The translations under genes and the position numbers were made by a program. Shown here one piece after another: positions 1-6,010 of a stretch of 6,718 nt of DNA. The notes beneath the pieces were generated by a model. It had not been told where the DNA came from. It saw only the letters and a program-made list of their open reading frames with translations, and searched no databases. The DNA lies in NCBI GenBank assembly GCA_905479665.1, contig CAJQNM010000532.1, forward strand, positions 1-6,718. The letters are read 5' to 3'. Source of the stretch: an uncultured Saprospiraceae bacterium. Its GTDB lineage: Bacteria > Bacteroidota > Bacteroidia > Chitinophagales > Saprospiraceae. Positions within the stretch are counted from its first letter, which is position 1. Each line of letters opens with the position of its first letter.

Positions 1-1639
1 TGCCGAATGCCACAGAGTCTGAATCACCATGTATCAACTCGATACTTTCCATCGGGATGCCTAACTTATCCGCAACCACCTGCACAAATGTCGTTTCGTG
101 CCCCTGTCCATGGGAGTGAGATCCCGTATATACGCTGACAGTGCCAGTGGGTTGGACGCGTACTTGCGCAGATTCAAATAGTCCTGCTCGCGCTCCAAGT
201 GATCCCACCACGGCTGATGGTGCGATTCCACAAGCTTCGATGTACGTGGAAAAGCCGATACCTAGGAGTTTGCCGTTGGCTCTCGCGTCCGCTTGCTCCT
301 TGCGAAAGTCTTCGTAGCCGACCATAGCCATGGCTTGCTCCAATACGGGCTCGTAGTTTCCACTGTCATACTGCAGTGCGACCTGAGTCTGATAGCCAGG
401 CTGATTGACGCCATCAAATGCGGGAATAAAGTTCTTTTTGCGAAGCTCAGCTGGATCTACTCCCATTTCCAGGGCGGCGGTATCGAGCAGCCGCTCCAGT
501 AGATAGGTGGCCTCGGGTCTGCCGGCTCCACGATAGGCGTCTACGGCGGTCGTATTGGTAAATACCGCTGTCACATCGACGTTGATCAGTGGAGTGGTAT
601 ACAGTCCTTGCAATAAAGTGCCGTGCAAATAGGTCGGTACAGCTGGTGCAAAAGTAGAGAGATATGCCCCCATATTTGCCAGGGTAGTTGCTTTTAAAGC
701 GACAATCTTACCATTTGCATCAAAACCCATCTTGCAAATGGTCTCATGATCTCGTCCATGTGCATCCGTCTGAAATGCCTCACTGCGTGTCGACGTCCAT
801 TTTACTGGTCTCTCCAGTTGCTTCGAGCACCAAATCATCAATGCCTCTTCCGCATAGTGAAAAATCTTACTGCCAAATCCGCCTCCTACATCGGGACTGA
901 CCACTCGTACTTTGTGCTCCGGTAGGCCTAGAACAAAAGCACACATCAATAGTCGGATCAGGTGCGGATTTTGTGAACTCGTATAGAGCACGTAGCGATC
1001 ATTGGTTGCATCATAGGAGCCGTTTACAGCTCTTGGTTCCATGGCATTTGGAACCAGACGTTGATTTGTGAAATCGAGTGTGGTCACGTGATGTGCTGTA
1101 GATAAAGCTGCATCCACATCTGCTTTGGGGTTTCCCAACTCCCAGTCAAAGGCCATATTGTTTGGAGCCTCATCATGGACTAAAGCGGATCCATCAGAAA
1201 TGGCCTTTTTCATATCGATGACAGCATCAAGCTCTTCATATTCGATGTCGACAAGCTCAGCGGCGTCGACGGCCGTGCGTCTGTCTTCCGCAATGACGAC
1301 AGCTACTCCGTCACCTACATGCAGCGCTTTTCCGCGCACGAGCAGGGGGTGGGGTGGCTCCTTCATTGTCTCACCATTCTTGAAGTCGACTTGCCATCCG
1401 CACGGAACTCCAGCGATGGACTCCTCAATATCGTTGCCCGTGAAAACGGCTACGACCCCTTCATGCGCTTCGGCAGCACTCTTGTCGATATTTACGATAC
1501 GTGCATGTGCATATGGACTGCGCACGATGCAAGCATAGGTTTGGTTAGGTAAGACGATATCGTCTGTGTACCTGCCTTTTCCGGTGAGGAAGCGTTTGTC
1601 TTCAACGCGCTTTACTGATTGTCCGATAAAATTTCCCAT
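1..1639 (-). CDS. Molybdopterin-binding large subunit of a xanthine dehydrogenase/CO dehydrogenase-family enzyme (form II coxL-like), 3' end outside window
   Basis: This is the catalytic subunit of a molybdenum hydroxylase, which oxidises a carbon centre (aldehyde, N-heterocycle or CO) at a Mo-molybdopterin cytosine dinucleotide site and passes electrons to the [2Fe-2S] subunit. I read 546 uninterrupted codons from the ATG at 1639; family members are usually about 770-800 residues, so about 70% is present. The N-terminus (GQSVKRVEDKRFLTGKGRYTDD) is typical. Cofactor-binding motifs visible are SQNPH (222-226), GGGFGSK (252-258), AYRGAGR (368-374) and SHGQGHETTF (509-518). AYRGAGR is the active-loop signature of form II enzymes; form I CO dehydrogenases carry AYxCSFR. 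The catalytic Glu near the C-terminus lies outside the window. The ATG follows the small-subunit stop by 11 bases with a purine-rich AGAGAAGAA between, so the two are co-transcribed. Family assignment is firm; the substrate is unknown and CO oxidation should not be assumed. Confidence 0.93.
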   Translation of the reverse strand, partial: MGNFIGQSVKRVEDKRFLTGKGRYTDDIVLPNQTYACIVRSPYAHARIVNIDKSAAEAHEGVVAVFTGNDIEESIAGVPCGWQVDFKNGETMKEPPHPLLVRGKALHVGDGVAVVIAEDRRTAVDAAELVDIEYEELDAVIDMKKAISDGSALVHDEAPNNMAFDWELGNPKADVDAALSTAHHVTTLDFTNQRLVPNAMEPRAVNGSYDATNDRYVLYTSSQNPHLIRLLMCAFVLGLPEHKVRVVSPDVGGGFGSKIFHYAEEALMIWCSKQLERPVKWTSTRSEAFQTDAHGRDHETICKMGFDANGKIVALKATTLANMGAYLSTFAPAVPTYLHGTLLQGLYTTPLINVDVTAVFTNTTAVDAYRGAGRPEATYLLERLLDTAALEMGVDPAELRKKNFIPAFDGVNQPGYQTQVALQYDSGNYEPVLEQAMAMVGYEDFRKEQADARANGKLLGIGFSTYIEACGIAPSAVVGSLGARAGLFESAQVRVQPTGTVSVYTGSHSHGQGHETTFVQVVADKLGIPMESIELIHGDSDSVAFG

Positions 1640-1650
1640 TTCTTCTCTAT

Positions 1651-2109
1651 TTAGGCGTTGACTGATTGGATGGCTTCGACAATATTGTGGTAGCCGGTGC
1701 AGCGGCAATAGTTGCCCTCCAGGCCATGACGGATTTCATCGGGGCTGGGATTGGGATTGTGATCGAGCAAGTCCTTGGCCAGCATCACCATGCCAGGAGT
1801 GCAAAATCCACATTGCAAGCCATGCTTTTCCTTAAAGGCAGCTTGAATCGGGTGTAACTCGCCGTTGCTTGCCATGCCTTCGATGGTGACGACCTCCTCG
1901 CCTTCCACTTGAGCCGCGAGCAGGGTGCAGGACTTGACAGCCACACCATTAAGAAGCACGGTGCAAGCACCACAACTGCTTGTGTCGCAAGCCACGTGGG
2001 TGCCGGTCAGACCGCATTCCTCGCGTAAAAAATCGACCAAAAGGGTGCGACCTTCCACCTCCTTTCTACAGTCTTCCCCATTGACTTTTACCGATACGGG
2101 TATCTTCAT
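1651..2109 (-). CDS. [2Fe-2S] iron-sulfur small subunit of the molybdenum hydroxylase (coxS-like)
   Basis: This subunit carries electrons from the molybdenum site to the flavin subunit through two [2Fe-2S] clusters and acts in the cytoplasm. At 152 residues it is close to the usual 150-165. The N-terminal plant-ferredoxin fold has C41, C46, C49 and C61 in a CxxxxCGxC...C pattern. The C-terminal helical domain has C100 and C103 in QCGFCTPGM and C135 and C137 in NYCRCTGYHNI. All eight ligands are present, as is the Gln (Q99) before the first C-terminal Cys, which in this family contacts the molybdopterin cofactor. The ATG at 2109 directly begins the MKIPVSVKVNG beta strand. It is the first gene of the operon, with the large subunit next; this small-large order, with no flavin subunit upstream, fits the form II S-L-M arrangement rather than form I M-S-L. 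The medium subunit is therefore expected beyond the left edge. Confidence 0.96.
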   Translation of the reverse strand: MKIPVSVKVNGEDCRKEVEGRTLLVDFLREECGLTGTHVACDTSSCGACTVLLNGVAVKSCTLLAAQVEGEEVVTIEGMASNGELHPIQAAFKEKHGLQCGFCTPGMVMLAKDLLDHNPNPSPDEIRHGLEGNYCRCTGYHNIVEAIQSVNA

Positions 2110-2126
2110 TCTCGTTAGGTTTAAAT

Positions 2127-2156
2127 AATGCTTGTTATTAAAAAAAAAATGCTTGT
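2127..2156. promoter_or_regulatory. Two AATGCTTGT direct repeats, 21 bp apart, upstream of the small-subunit gene
   Basis: The identical 9-mer occurs at 2127-2135 and 2148-2156, so the copies are offset by exactly 21 bp, about two helical turns. An A tract lies between them. On the minus strand this reads ACAAGCATT twice, 18 to 47 bases upstream of the ATG at 2109. The same-face spacing is what a dimeric regulator would need, so this could be an operator for the oxidoreductase operon. It could also be chance in an A/T-rich stretch. Confidence 0.35.
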
Positions 2157-2159
2157 GTC

Positions 2160-2181
2160 TTGCCTAGTTTTACCTAAGCAA
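2160..2181. promoter_or_regulatory. Inverted repeat TTGCCTAG-N6-CTAAGCAA, possible operator
   Basis: The two 8-base arms match at 7 of 8 positions around a 6-base spacer. It is followed at 2184-2191 by the perfect 8-bp palindrome GGGCGCCC. It lies 51-72 bases upstream of the small-subunit start, a usual place for a transcription factor site. No regulator gene is visible in the window, so the binding protein is unknown. Confidence 0.35.
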
Positions 2182-2224
2182 ATGGGCGCCCTTAAATTAG
2201 AAATTTTTCAATACTAATCTTCCA

Positions 2225-2389
2225 TAGGGGCCGACGAATAATAAGTTTCTGTTTTCAGGCGAGCCAATTTTGCCACCAGACAAGGCACGAAAACCGAGGA
2301 TAGCCCAGCTATCCAAGGCTTTGAGTAACGAAGTATGGTGGTAAAAGGGGCCGTATCAAATCGGTAAGTTATTATTCGCCGGTCCCTTA
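2225..2389. repeat. Three-tier nested palindrome of about 165 bp (MITE-like element or structured RNA)
   Basis: Three stems nest on one centre. The outer arms pair 2226-2244 with 2369-2387 (19 positions, one G-T wobble, one A-C mismatch; sequence around CGAATAATAA / TTATTATTCG). The middle arms pair 2268-2278 with 2336-2346 (TTTTGCCACCA with TGGTGGTAAAA, one wobble). The innermost is a perfect 7-bp stem, GGATAGC-CCA-GCTATCC, at 2298-2314. The unpaired segments between tiers are almost equal on both sides (23 and 22 bases; 19 and 21 bases), so the whole element is nearly symmetric. No convincing coding sequence spans it, and no clear target-site duplication was found, only a TA at each end. 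It may be a non-autonomous mobile element, or a folded RNA domain if transcribed. The palindrome is directly seen; its nature is inferred. Confidence 0.75.
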
Positions 2390-2414
2390 GGCACTGAAAC
2401 ATTTTCATCTTTTC

Positions 2415-2444
2415 TTGGTGATATCAATCGGGGGCCTACATTTG
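2415..2444 (+). promoter_or_regulatory. Bacteroidota sigma-A promoter for the TonB-dependent receptor
   Basis: A -33 TTG (2415-2417) is followed after 19 bases by TACATTTG (2437-2444), a perfect match to the Bacteroidota -7 consensus TAnnTTTG at the expected spacing. Transcription should start about 6-8 bases after the box, leaving a leader of only about 8-10 bases before the ATG at 2460. No Shine-Dalgarno is present, which is common in this phylum. Confidence 0.65.
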
Positions 2445-2459
2445 TATTTCTAAGTTACC

Positions 2460-4472
2460 ATGAATTACATTAGATATACGCTTGTCGCCTGCCTTAGCTT
2501 GTTCATCCATCTATTGTCAGGACAAATGAGTGTAGATACACTTGTCTCCCTAGATCCGATCACGGTATCTGCCACTCGGCTTGATGCTTCCGTGTTGCGC
2601 AGTACCCGCTCTGTATACATTATCGATGCCGACTCCCTAGCGGCAGTGCGACAAAATCTATCGCTTGCCGATCAATTGAGCCAGGTGCCGGGCATCTTCA
2701 ATTTGAACGCTTATAATTATGCGCAGGACTTGCGTATCTCGATGAGGGGTTTTGGGAGTCGTGCAGCTTTTGGTGTGCGTGGCATTAAAATCCTACTTGA
2801 TGGCGTGCCCTTAACGACCCCTGATGGCCAGAGTCAACTCGATCATCTGGCGCCCGAAAACATCGCACGTCTGGAGGTCATAAGAGGTGCGGCTTCGGGA
2901 CTATATGGCAATGCCGCAGGAGGTCTCATCTCTCTGAAAAGTGCCCCGATCAGGAATCGGGGCGGACAGATCAATCTCATGGCTGGATCGTATGGCACCT
3001 ATCGGGGGTCGGTGCAAGTCAATCATGGTAAAGAGGACTGGAGATGGCAGGGAATGGCATCTTATTTGGCACAAGATGGCTATCGGGACAACAGCGCCAC
3101 CGCCGTGTTTCAACTGCAGTCGCGCTTTGAAAAAGACCTCAATAAGGGGCTGCTCGCACTCTTGGTAAACTACACCAATAGCCCTCGTGCGGAAGATCCA
3201 GGAGGTCTTAATCTCGAATCAGTGGTGGCAGATCGCACGATGGCCAGAGACCGCAATGTTGACTTCCGCGGCGGAGAAGAGGTCTCTCAACTGGTGGCAT
3301 CAGCCTCCTTGACCAAAGAGCTTCGCAAGGGGCTGCAATTGGAAAGTCGCTTATTTCTGACCAGCCGAGATTTCTCCAATCGCCTACCTTTTGAGAATGC
3401 GGGCCAGGTGGATTTGGGCAGACTGTTTTATGGTGCTAACCTGCAGCTTAGTTCAGCGGCTACCAGTCGCCACCGAGTTTCAGTGGGCTTGGATCTAGAA
3501 AACCAGCGCGATGTGCGGGAGCGCTTTCAAAATGAAATGGGGGTGCGAGGTGCCCTTGCTTTCGATCAGATCGAACAGTTTTTAAACGCAGGTCTATTTG
3601 CCTTGGGCAATTTTTCTCTCTCCGATAAATGGAGTGCAGAAACCGCCCTGCGTCTAGATCGCATTCGTGCCTCTGTAGATGATCGATTCACCCCCGATGG
3701 CGATCAATCGGGTGAGCGATCTTACTGGCACGTATCACCATCATTGGGTGTGAGCTATCGAATGGCTCCGGCCCACACCATCTATACGAACTATGGCCAT
3801 AGTTTTGAATCACCGACTTTATCTGAGCTCTCGTCAAATCCCGACGGAAGCGGCGGTTTTAACGCCGATCTAAAGGCACTCACCGCCGATCACTACGAAA
3901 TCGGGTTGAGGGGAAAGGCTAGAAAACTAAACTATCAATTGGCGTACTTTCATATCGATCTACAAAATGAACTTATCTCTTTTGAGATTGAGCAGTTTCC
4001 AGGACGCACTTTTTATCGCAATGCTGCCAGTAGCGTGCGAGACGGAATCGAAGTATCGGCACAAATACGGTTGTCAACCTCGTTTTCCACAAATATGAGT
4101 TACAGTTTTTCAAAATTTAGATTTGGAGATGGTGATGCAGATATTGCGGATAAACAGATTCCCGGAGTTCCGGAGCACAATGCCTTTTGGCAACTCACCT
4201 GGCAGGAGGCAAATGGCTGGTCAGCAGCATTAGATCTACGCCACCAGGGAGATTTATTTGCCAATGATGAAAATAGCGTGACGGTGAAGGCCGCCACCAT
4301 TCTTGACCTGAGGGCAGGGTACCAGTGGTCAAAATACTCAGTCCACGTCGGGGTACGCAATCTACTGGGTGAGGACTACTTTGACAATATTCGGATCAAT
4401 GCCTTCGGTGGTAGATATTATGAGGCGGCACCCTTGCGCAATCTCTATGCGGGAGTGAAAGTGAGTTTTTAA
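2460..4472 (+). CDS. TonB-dependent outer-membrane receptor, YncD/PqqU-like
   Basis: This is an outer-membrane active transporter of 670 residues. A signal peptide covers about residues 1-22 (hydrophobic LVACLSLFIHLLSG). A TonB-box-like DPITVSA follows at 32-38. The plug domain spans about 40-165, with VPGIF (76-80), RGFGSRAAFGVRG (96-108), DGVPLTTPDGQ (114-124), LEVIRG (138-143) and LYGNAAGG (148-155). The rest is the 22-strand barrel, ending in the expected C-terminal Phe (F670). There is no N-terminal carboxypeptidase-like domain, so it is not a SusC-type glycan importer. From memory, NYAQDLRISMRGFGSR, FESPTLSEL (449-457), ANDEN (601-605) and the GGRYYEAAP-RN ending align closely with E. 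coli YncD, renamed PqqU, which imports pyrroloquinoline quinone; PQQ or an iron complex are therefore candidate ligands. No SusD gene follows. It is transcribed alone from the promoter just upstream, divergent to the oxidoreductase operon. Receptor class is certain; the ligand is inferred. Confidence 0.95.
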   Translation: MNYIRYTLVACLSLFIHLLSGQMSVDTLVSLDPITVSATRLDASVLRSTRSVYIIDADSLAAVRQNLSLADQLSQVPGIFNLNAYNYAQDLRISMRGFGSRAAFGVRGIKILLDGVPLTTPDGQSQLDHLAPENIARLEVIRGAASGLYGNAAGGLISLKSAPIRNRGGQINLMAGSYGTYRGSVQVNHGKEDWRWQGMASYLAQDGYRDNSATAVFQLQSRFEKDLNKGLLALLVNYTNSPRAEDPGGLNLESVVADRTMARDRNVDFRGGEEVSQLVASASLTKELRKGLQLESRLFLTSRDFSNRLPFENAGQVDLGRLFYGANLQLSSAATSRHRVSVGLDLENQRDVRERFQNEMGVRGALAFDQIEQFLNAGLFALGNFSLSDKWSAETALRLDRIRASVDDRFTPDGDQSGERSYWHVSPSLGVSYRMAPAHTIYTNYGHSFESPTLSELSSNPDGSGGFNADLKALTADHYEIGLRGKARKLNYQLAYFHIDLQNELISFEIEQFPGRTFYRNAASSVRDGIEVSAQIRLSTSFSTNMSYSFSKFRFGDGDADIADKQIPGVPEHNAFWQLTWQEANGWSAALDLRHQGDLFANDENSVTVKAATILDLRAGYQWSKYSVHVGVRNLLGEDYFDNIRINAFGGRYYEAAPLRNLYAGVKVSF

Positions 4473-4500
4473 TGGAAAATGGAGAATGGACAATTGAGAA
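4473..4500. repeat. Four tandem 7-bp repeats (consensus TGGANAA)
   Basis: Immediately after the receptor stop codon the sequence reads TGGAAAA / TGGAGAA / TGGACAA / TTGAGAA, four heptamers in tandem with no gap. Such short heptameric repeats occur between genes in some bacteria. Here they mark the junction between the receptor gene and the toxin-antitoxin cassette. No clear terminator hairpin was found in 4473-4556. Confidence 0.7.
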
Positions 4501-4522
4501 CTTGACGCAGAAGTAAGCCGGC

Positions 4523-4550
4523 GGAACCATTTTGGAACCGTTTTGGTTTC
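4523..4550. promoter_or_regulatory. Tandem 11-bp repeat and inverted repeat upstream of the antitoxin, candidate autoregulatory operator
   Basis: GGAACCATTTT (4523-4533) is followed directly by GGAACCGTTTT (4534-4544), then GGTTTC (4545-4550), so GGAACC-N5-GGTTTC also forms an inverted repeat with 5 of 6 positions matching. It ends 6 bases before the antitoxin ATG. Ribbon-helix-helix antitoxins typically bind short repeats of this kind at their own promoter and repress the operon, so this is the most likely operator. The binding itself is inferred. Confidence 0.45.
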
Positions 4551-4556
4551 ACTAGC

Positions 4557-4796
4557 ATGGCAAACGTAACAATCAAGGGAATCGATGAGGATCTTCTTCA
4601 TAAGATTCGGGAAAGCGCAAAGCGTAATAAACGCAGCCTCAACAAGGAAATTATCTTCCAGCTGGAACAGGTGATGACCAGTAAGCCGCTATCGTATGCT
4701 GAAATCAAAGAGATTCGATCAAGGCGGAGTTATAAGGCAAATGGAGTACTGACAGACGAGCAAATTCAAATCGCTATTGAATCCGAACGCTCTTGA
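4557..4796 (+). CDS. Ribbon-helix-helix antitoxin of a VapBC-type (FitAB-like) pair
   Basis: This small DNA-binding protein of 79 residues should neutralise the toxin encoded next to it and repress its own operon. The N-terminus has the ribbon-helix-helix pattern: a beta strand (about residues 3-7, NVTIK), helix A (about 10-24, DEDLLHKIRESAKRN) and helix B (about 27-39, SLNKEIIFQLEQV), close to FitA/Arc-type proteins. The C-terminal part (about 44-79), rich in charged residues with an RSRR run at 54-57, would be the flexible toxin-binding segment; in related pairs an Arg from this segment enters the toxin active site. Its stop codon overlaps the toxin start by 4 bases (TTGA), so the two are translationally coupled. 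The start is the first ATG after the repeats and begins directly at the beta strand; no Shine-Dalgarno is evident. Confidence 0.88.
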   Translation: MANVTIKGIDEDLLHKIRESAKRNKRSLNKEIIFQLEQVMTSKPLSYAEIKEIRSRRSYKANGVLTDEQIQIAIESERS

Positions 4797-5206
4797 TTGT
4801 GCTAGACACAAACGTGCTCGTGTATTTTCTCTTTAAGGGTTACGAAAGCAAGAGCAGTGACGAAGTCCTAGCAAAAACTCAATTCTGGTGTGCCCCAAGC
4901 CTGGTATATCATGAGTTTGAAAGTGTTGTCGTCCGGCATTTTCGGCACAAACTTATCAGCCGAGCAGATGCTTTCGAGATGCATGCTGATTTTTCCCTCT
5001 TGGTAGAAAACAGAATCATTGATCCTGCTCCTGAATCTGTCCTTCGTACTGCTTTTGCGTCAAATTTATCTGCATACGATGCTCAATTTGTCGCATTAGC
5101 CACTGAAATTGAGGGGCGCTTGATCACTAACGATAAAAAGATTGTTGCAGCATTTCCTGAAGTTGCACTCATTCCTGCTGATTACTTGGCCTCAGGAATT
5201 AGTTGA
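4793..5206 (+). CDS. vapC: VapC-family PIN-domain ribonuclease toxin
   Basis: This is a 137-residue PIN-domain endoribonuclease, the toxin of a type II toxin-antitoxin pair; VapC proteins cut specific tRNAs or rRNA using Mg2+ or Mn2+. The four acidic metal-binding residues are all present: D5 in VLDTNVLVY, E41 in LVYHEFESVV, D96 in LSAYDAQFVALA and D114 in LITNDKKI. The usual T/S and N residues near them (T6, N7, T112, N113) are also kept, so the enzyme should be active. The start is TTG at 4793, overlapping the antitoxin stop by 4 bases. There is no ATG before the first Asp, and in family members the chain begins only a few residues ahead of that Asp, which supports this unusual start. Length matches the family (about 130-140). 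It is cotranscribed with the antitoxin. The RNA target cannot be predicted from this. Confidence 0.93.
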   Translation: MIVLDTNVLVYFLFKGYESKSSDEVLAKTQFWCAPSLVYHEFESVVVRHFRHKLISRADAFEMHADFSLLVENRIIDPAPESVLRTAFASNLSAYDAQFVALATEIEGRLITNDKKIVAAFPEVALIPADYLASGIS

Positions 5207-5215
5207 AGTTTGAAG
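5202..5215. repeat. Two tandem heptamers at the toxin stop codon
   Basis: GTTGAAG / TTTGAAG sits across the toxin stop codon (5204-5206). It has the same 7-bp period as the repeats at 4473-4500, although the sequence differs. With only two copies it could be chance. Together the two repeats bracket the toxin-antitoxin pair. Confidence 0.4.
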
Positions 5216-5281
5216 TTGCTAGGACTCGCCAGACCAAGAGTTTATTACCTTGCTTCTTTGCAGATTTGACAAATCCGATCG

Positions 5282-5959
5282 ATGAATTACACCGCATATT
5301 GCTTCGATGCCTTTGGCACCCTCTTTAATGTCTCGTGGGATGGCATTAAGGTTACTGAAATAGAAGAGCATAAGCTCAAAAGTGTGATCAGCACCTGGCG
5401 CATTAAGCAGCTCACAGCTACCTGGTTGATGAATTCTATGGGGGTGTACAAGCCCTTCGATCAAGTCTCCGGGGAGGCTTTGGAGAAATCGTTTGCGATC
5501 CACGAGGTGGATTCACCAAAACTTTTTCAGGAGATTTTGGGGCAGGTTTTGAGGCCAGAGCTTTTTGCCGACGTGAGTGAGAGTCTTCACTCTCTGAAGG
5601 AGGCTGGCCACCAGGTCGGGATACTATCGAATGGCACATCTGAAATGCTCGAGGAGGTATCCCGTATTTCTGGAGTGTCTGAATGGCTAGACCAGCTTAT
5701 TTCTGTCGACGAGCTGGAAGTGTTCAAGCCGGCACCTGAGGTCTATGCGCTCGCCGTGCAAAAAATGGAAGTGGATACCGATGATTTCCTTTTTGTTTCT
5801 TCAAACCAGTGGGATGTGATCGGTGCAATGTACGCCGGCCTTCAGACTGCATGGTTGAACAGAACTGGTGTCATTTGGGAGTCGATTGATATCCAACCGC
5901 AAATGACGTTGTCAAGCATGGAAGAGTTGGTGCATTCAATCACAGAATCGGAGCAATGA
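5282..5959 (+). CDS. Haloacid dehalogenase type II (L-2-haloacid dehalogenase-like HAD hydrolase)
   Basis: This 225-residue cytoplasmic enzyme belongs to the HAD superfamily, type II haloacid dehalogenase branch, which hydrolyses L-2-haloacids to D-2-hydroxyacids through an aspartyl ester. All residues I know to be catalytic in L-DEX-type enzymes are found with matching spacing: nucleophile D9 and T13 (FDAFGTLF, 8-15), R40 (TWRIKQL), S116 and N117 (LSNGTSEM), K149 and Y155 (FKPAPEVY) and the SSNQWD motif with S173/S174, N175 and D178. The cap domain lies at about residues 17-95 and includes the family-typical TWRIKQL...TWLMNSMG. Length is normal (about 220-235). The ATG at 5282 begins just before the first strand. 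It lies 75 bases after the toxin gene and is convergent with the gene to its right, so it is probably its own unit; no clear promoter was found. The family is firm. A natural substrate other than a haloacid is possible. Confidence 0.93.
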   Translation: MNYTAYCFDAFGTLFNVSWDGIKVTEIEEHKLKSVISTWRIKQLTATWLMNSMGVYKPFDQVSGEALEKSFAIHEVDSPKLFQEILGQVLRPELFADVSESLHSLKEAGHQVGILSNGTSEMLEEVSRISGVSEWLDQLISVDELEVFKPAPEVYALAVQKMEVDTDDFLFVSSNQWDVIGAMYAGLQTAWLNRTGVIWESIDIQPQMTLSSMEELVHSITESEQ

Positions 5960-6010
5960 ATTCCCTTTACTTGCGACCTGAGTGCGATGAATTGATTATC
6001 TATTGTCATG

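Larger units (their letters stand above)
2110..2459. other. Divergent intergenic region, 350 bp
   Basis: This gap separates the oxidoreductase operon (minus) from the receptor gene (plus). I see no convincing gene in it. It contains, from left to right, two AATGCTTGT direct repeats, a short dyad, a GC-rich 8-bp palindrome, a long nested palindrome and a Bacteroidota-type promoter for the receptor. On the minus strand I could not find a full TAnnTTTG box for the small-subunit gene. The half closest to that gene is strongly A/T-rich, including a 10-base A run (2140-2149). Confidence 0.8.

Noticed and set aside
1125..1538. Open frames on the plus strand across the oxidoreductase genes
   Set aside because: They are antisense shadows of the long, well-matched minus-strand large-subunit frame.
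2214..2408. A 64-codon minus-strand open frame over the nested palindrome
   Set aside because: It lies almost wholly within the inverted-repeat element, has no recognisable motif, and its sequence is explained by the palindrome.
2225..2459. Riboswitch or leader RNA controlling the receptor
   Set aside because: The predicted promoter lies downstream of the palindrome, so it would not be in the receptor leader, and no known riboswitch core was recognised.
4100..4601. Minus-strand open frames across the end of the receptor gene and the start of the antitoxin
   Set aside because: They are antisense to well-supported genes and show no family features.
5207..5281. Promoter for the dehalogenase gene (CAGATTTG at 5261-5268, TACCTTG at 5246-5252)
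   Set aside because: Each resembles TAnnTTTG only partly and neither has a TTG at the proper distance upstream.
5960..6010. Bidirectional terminator between the convergent genes
   Set aside because: No stable GC-rich hairpin followed by a T run could be found in the 51 bases.
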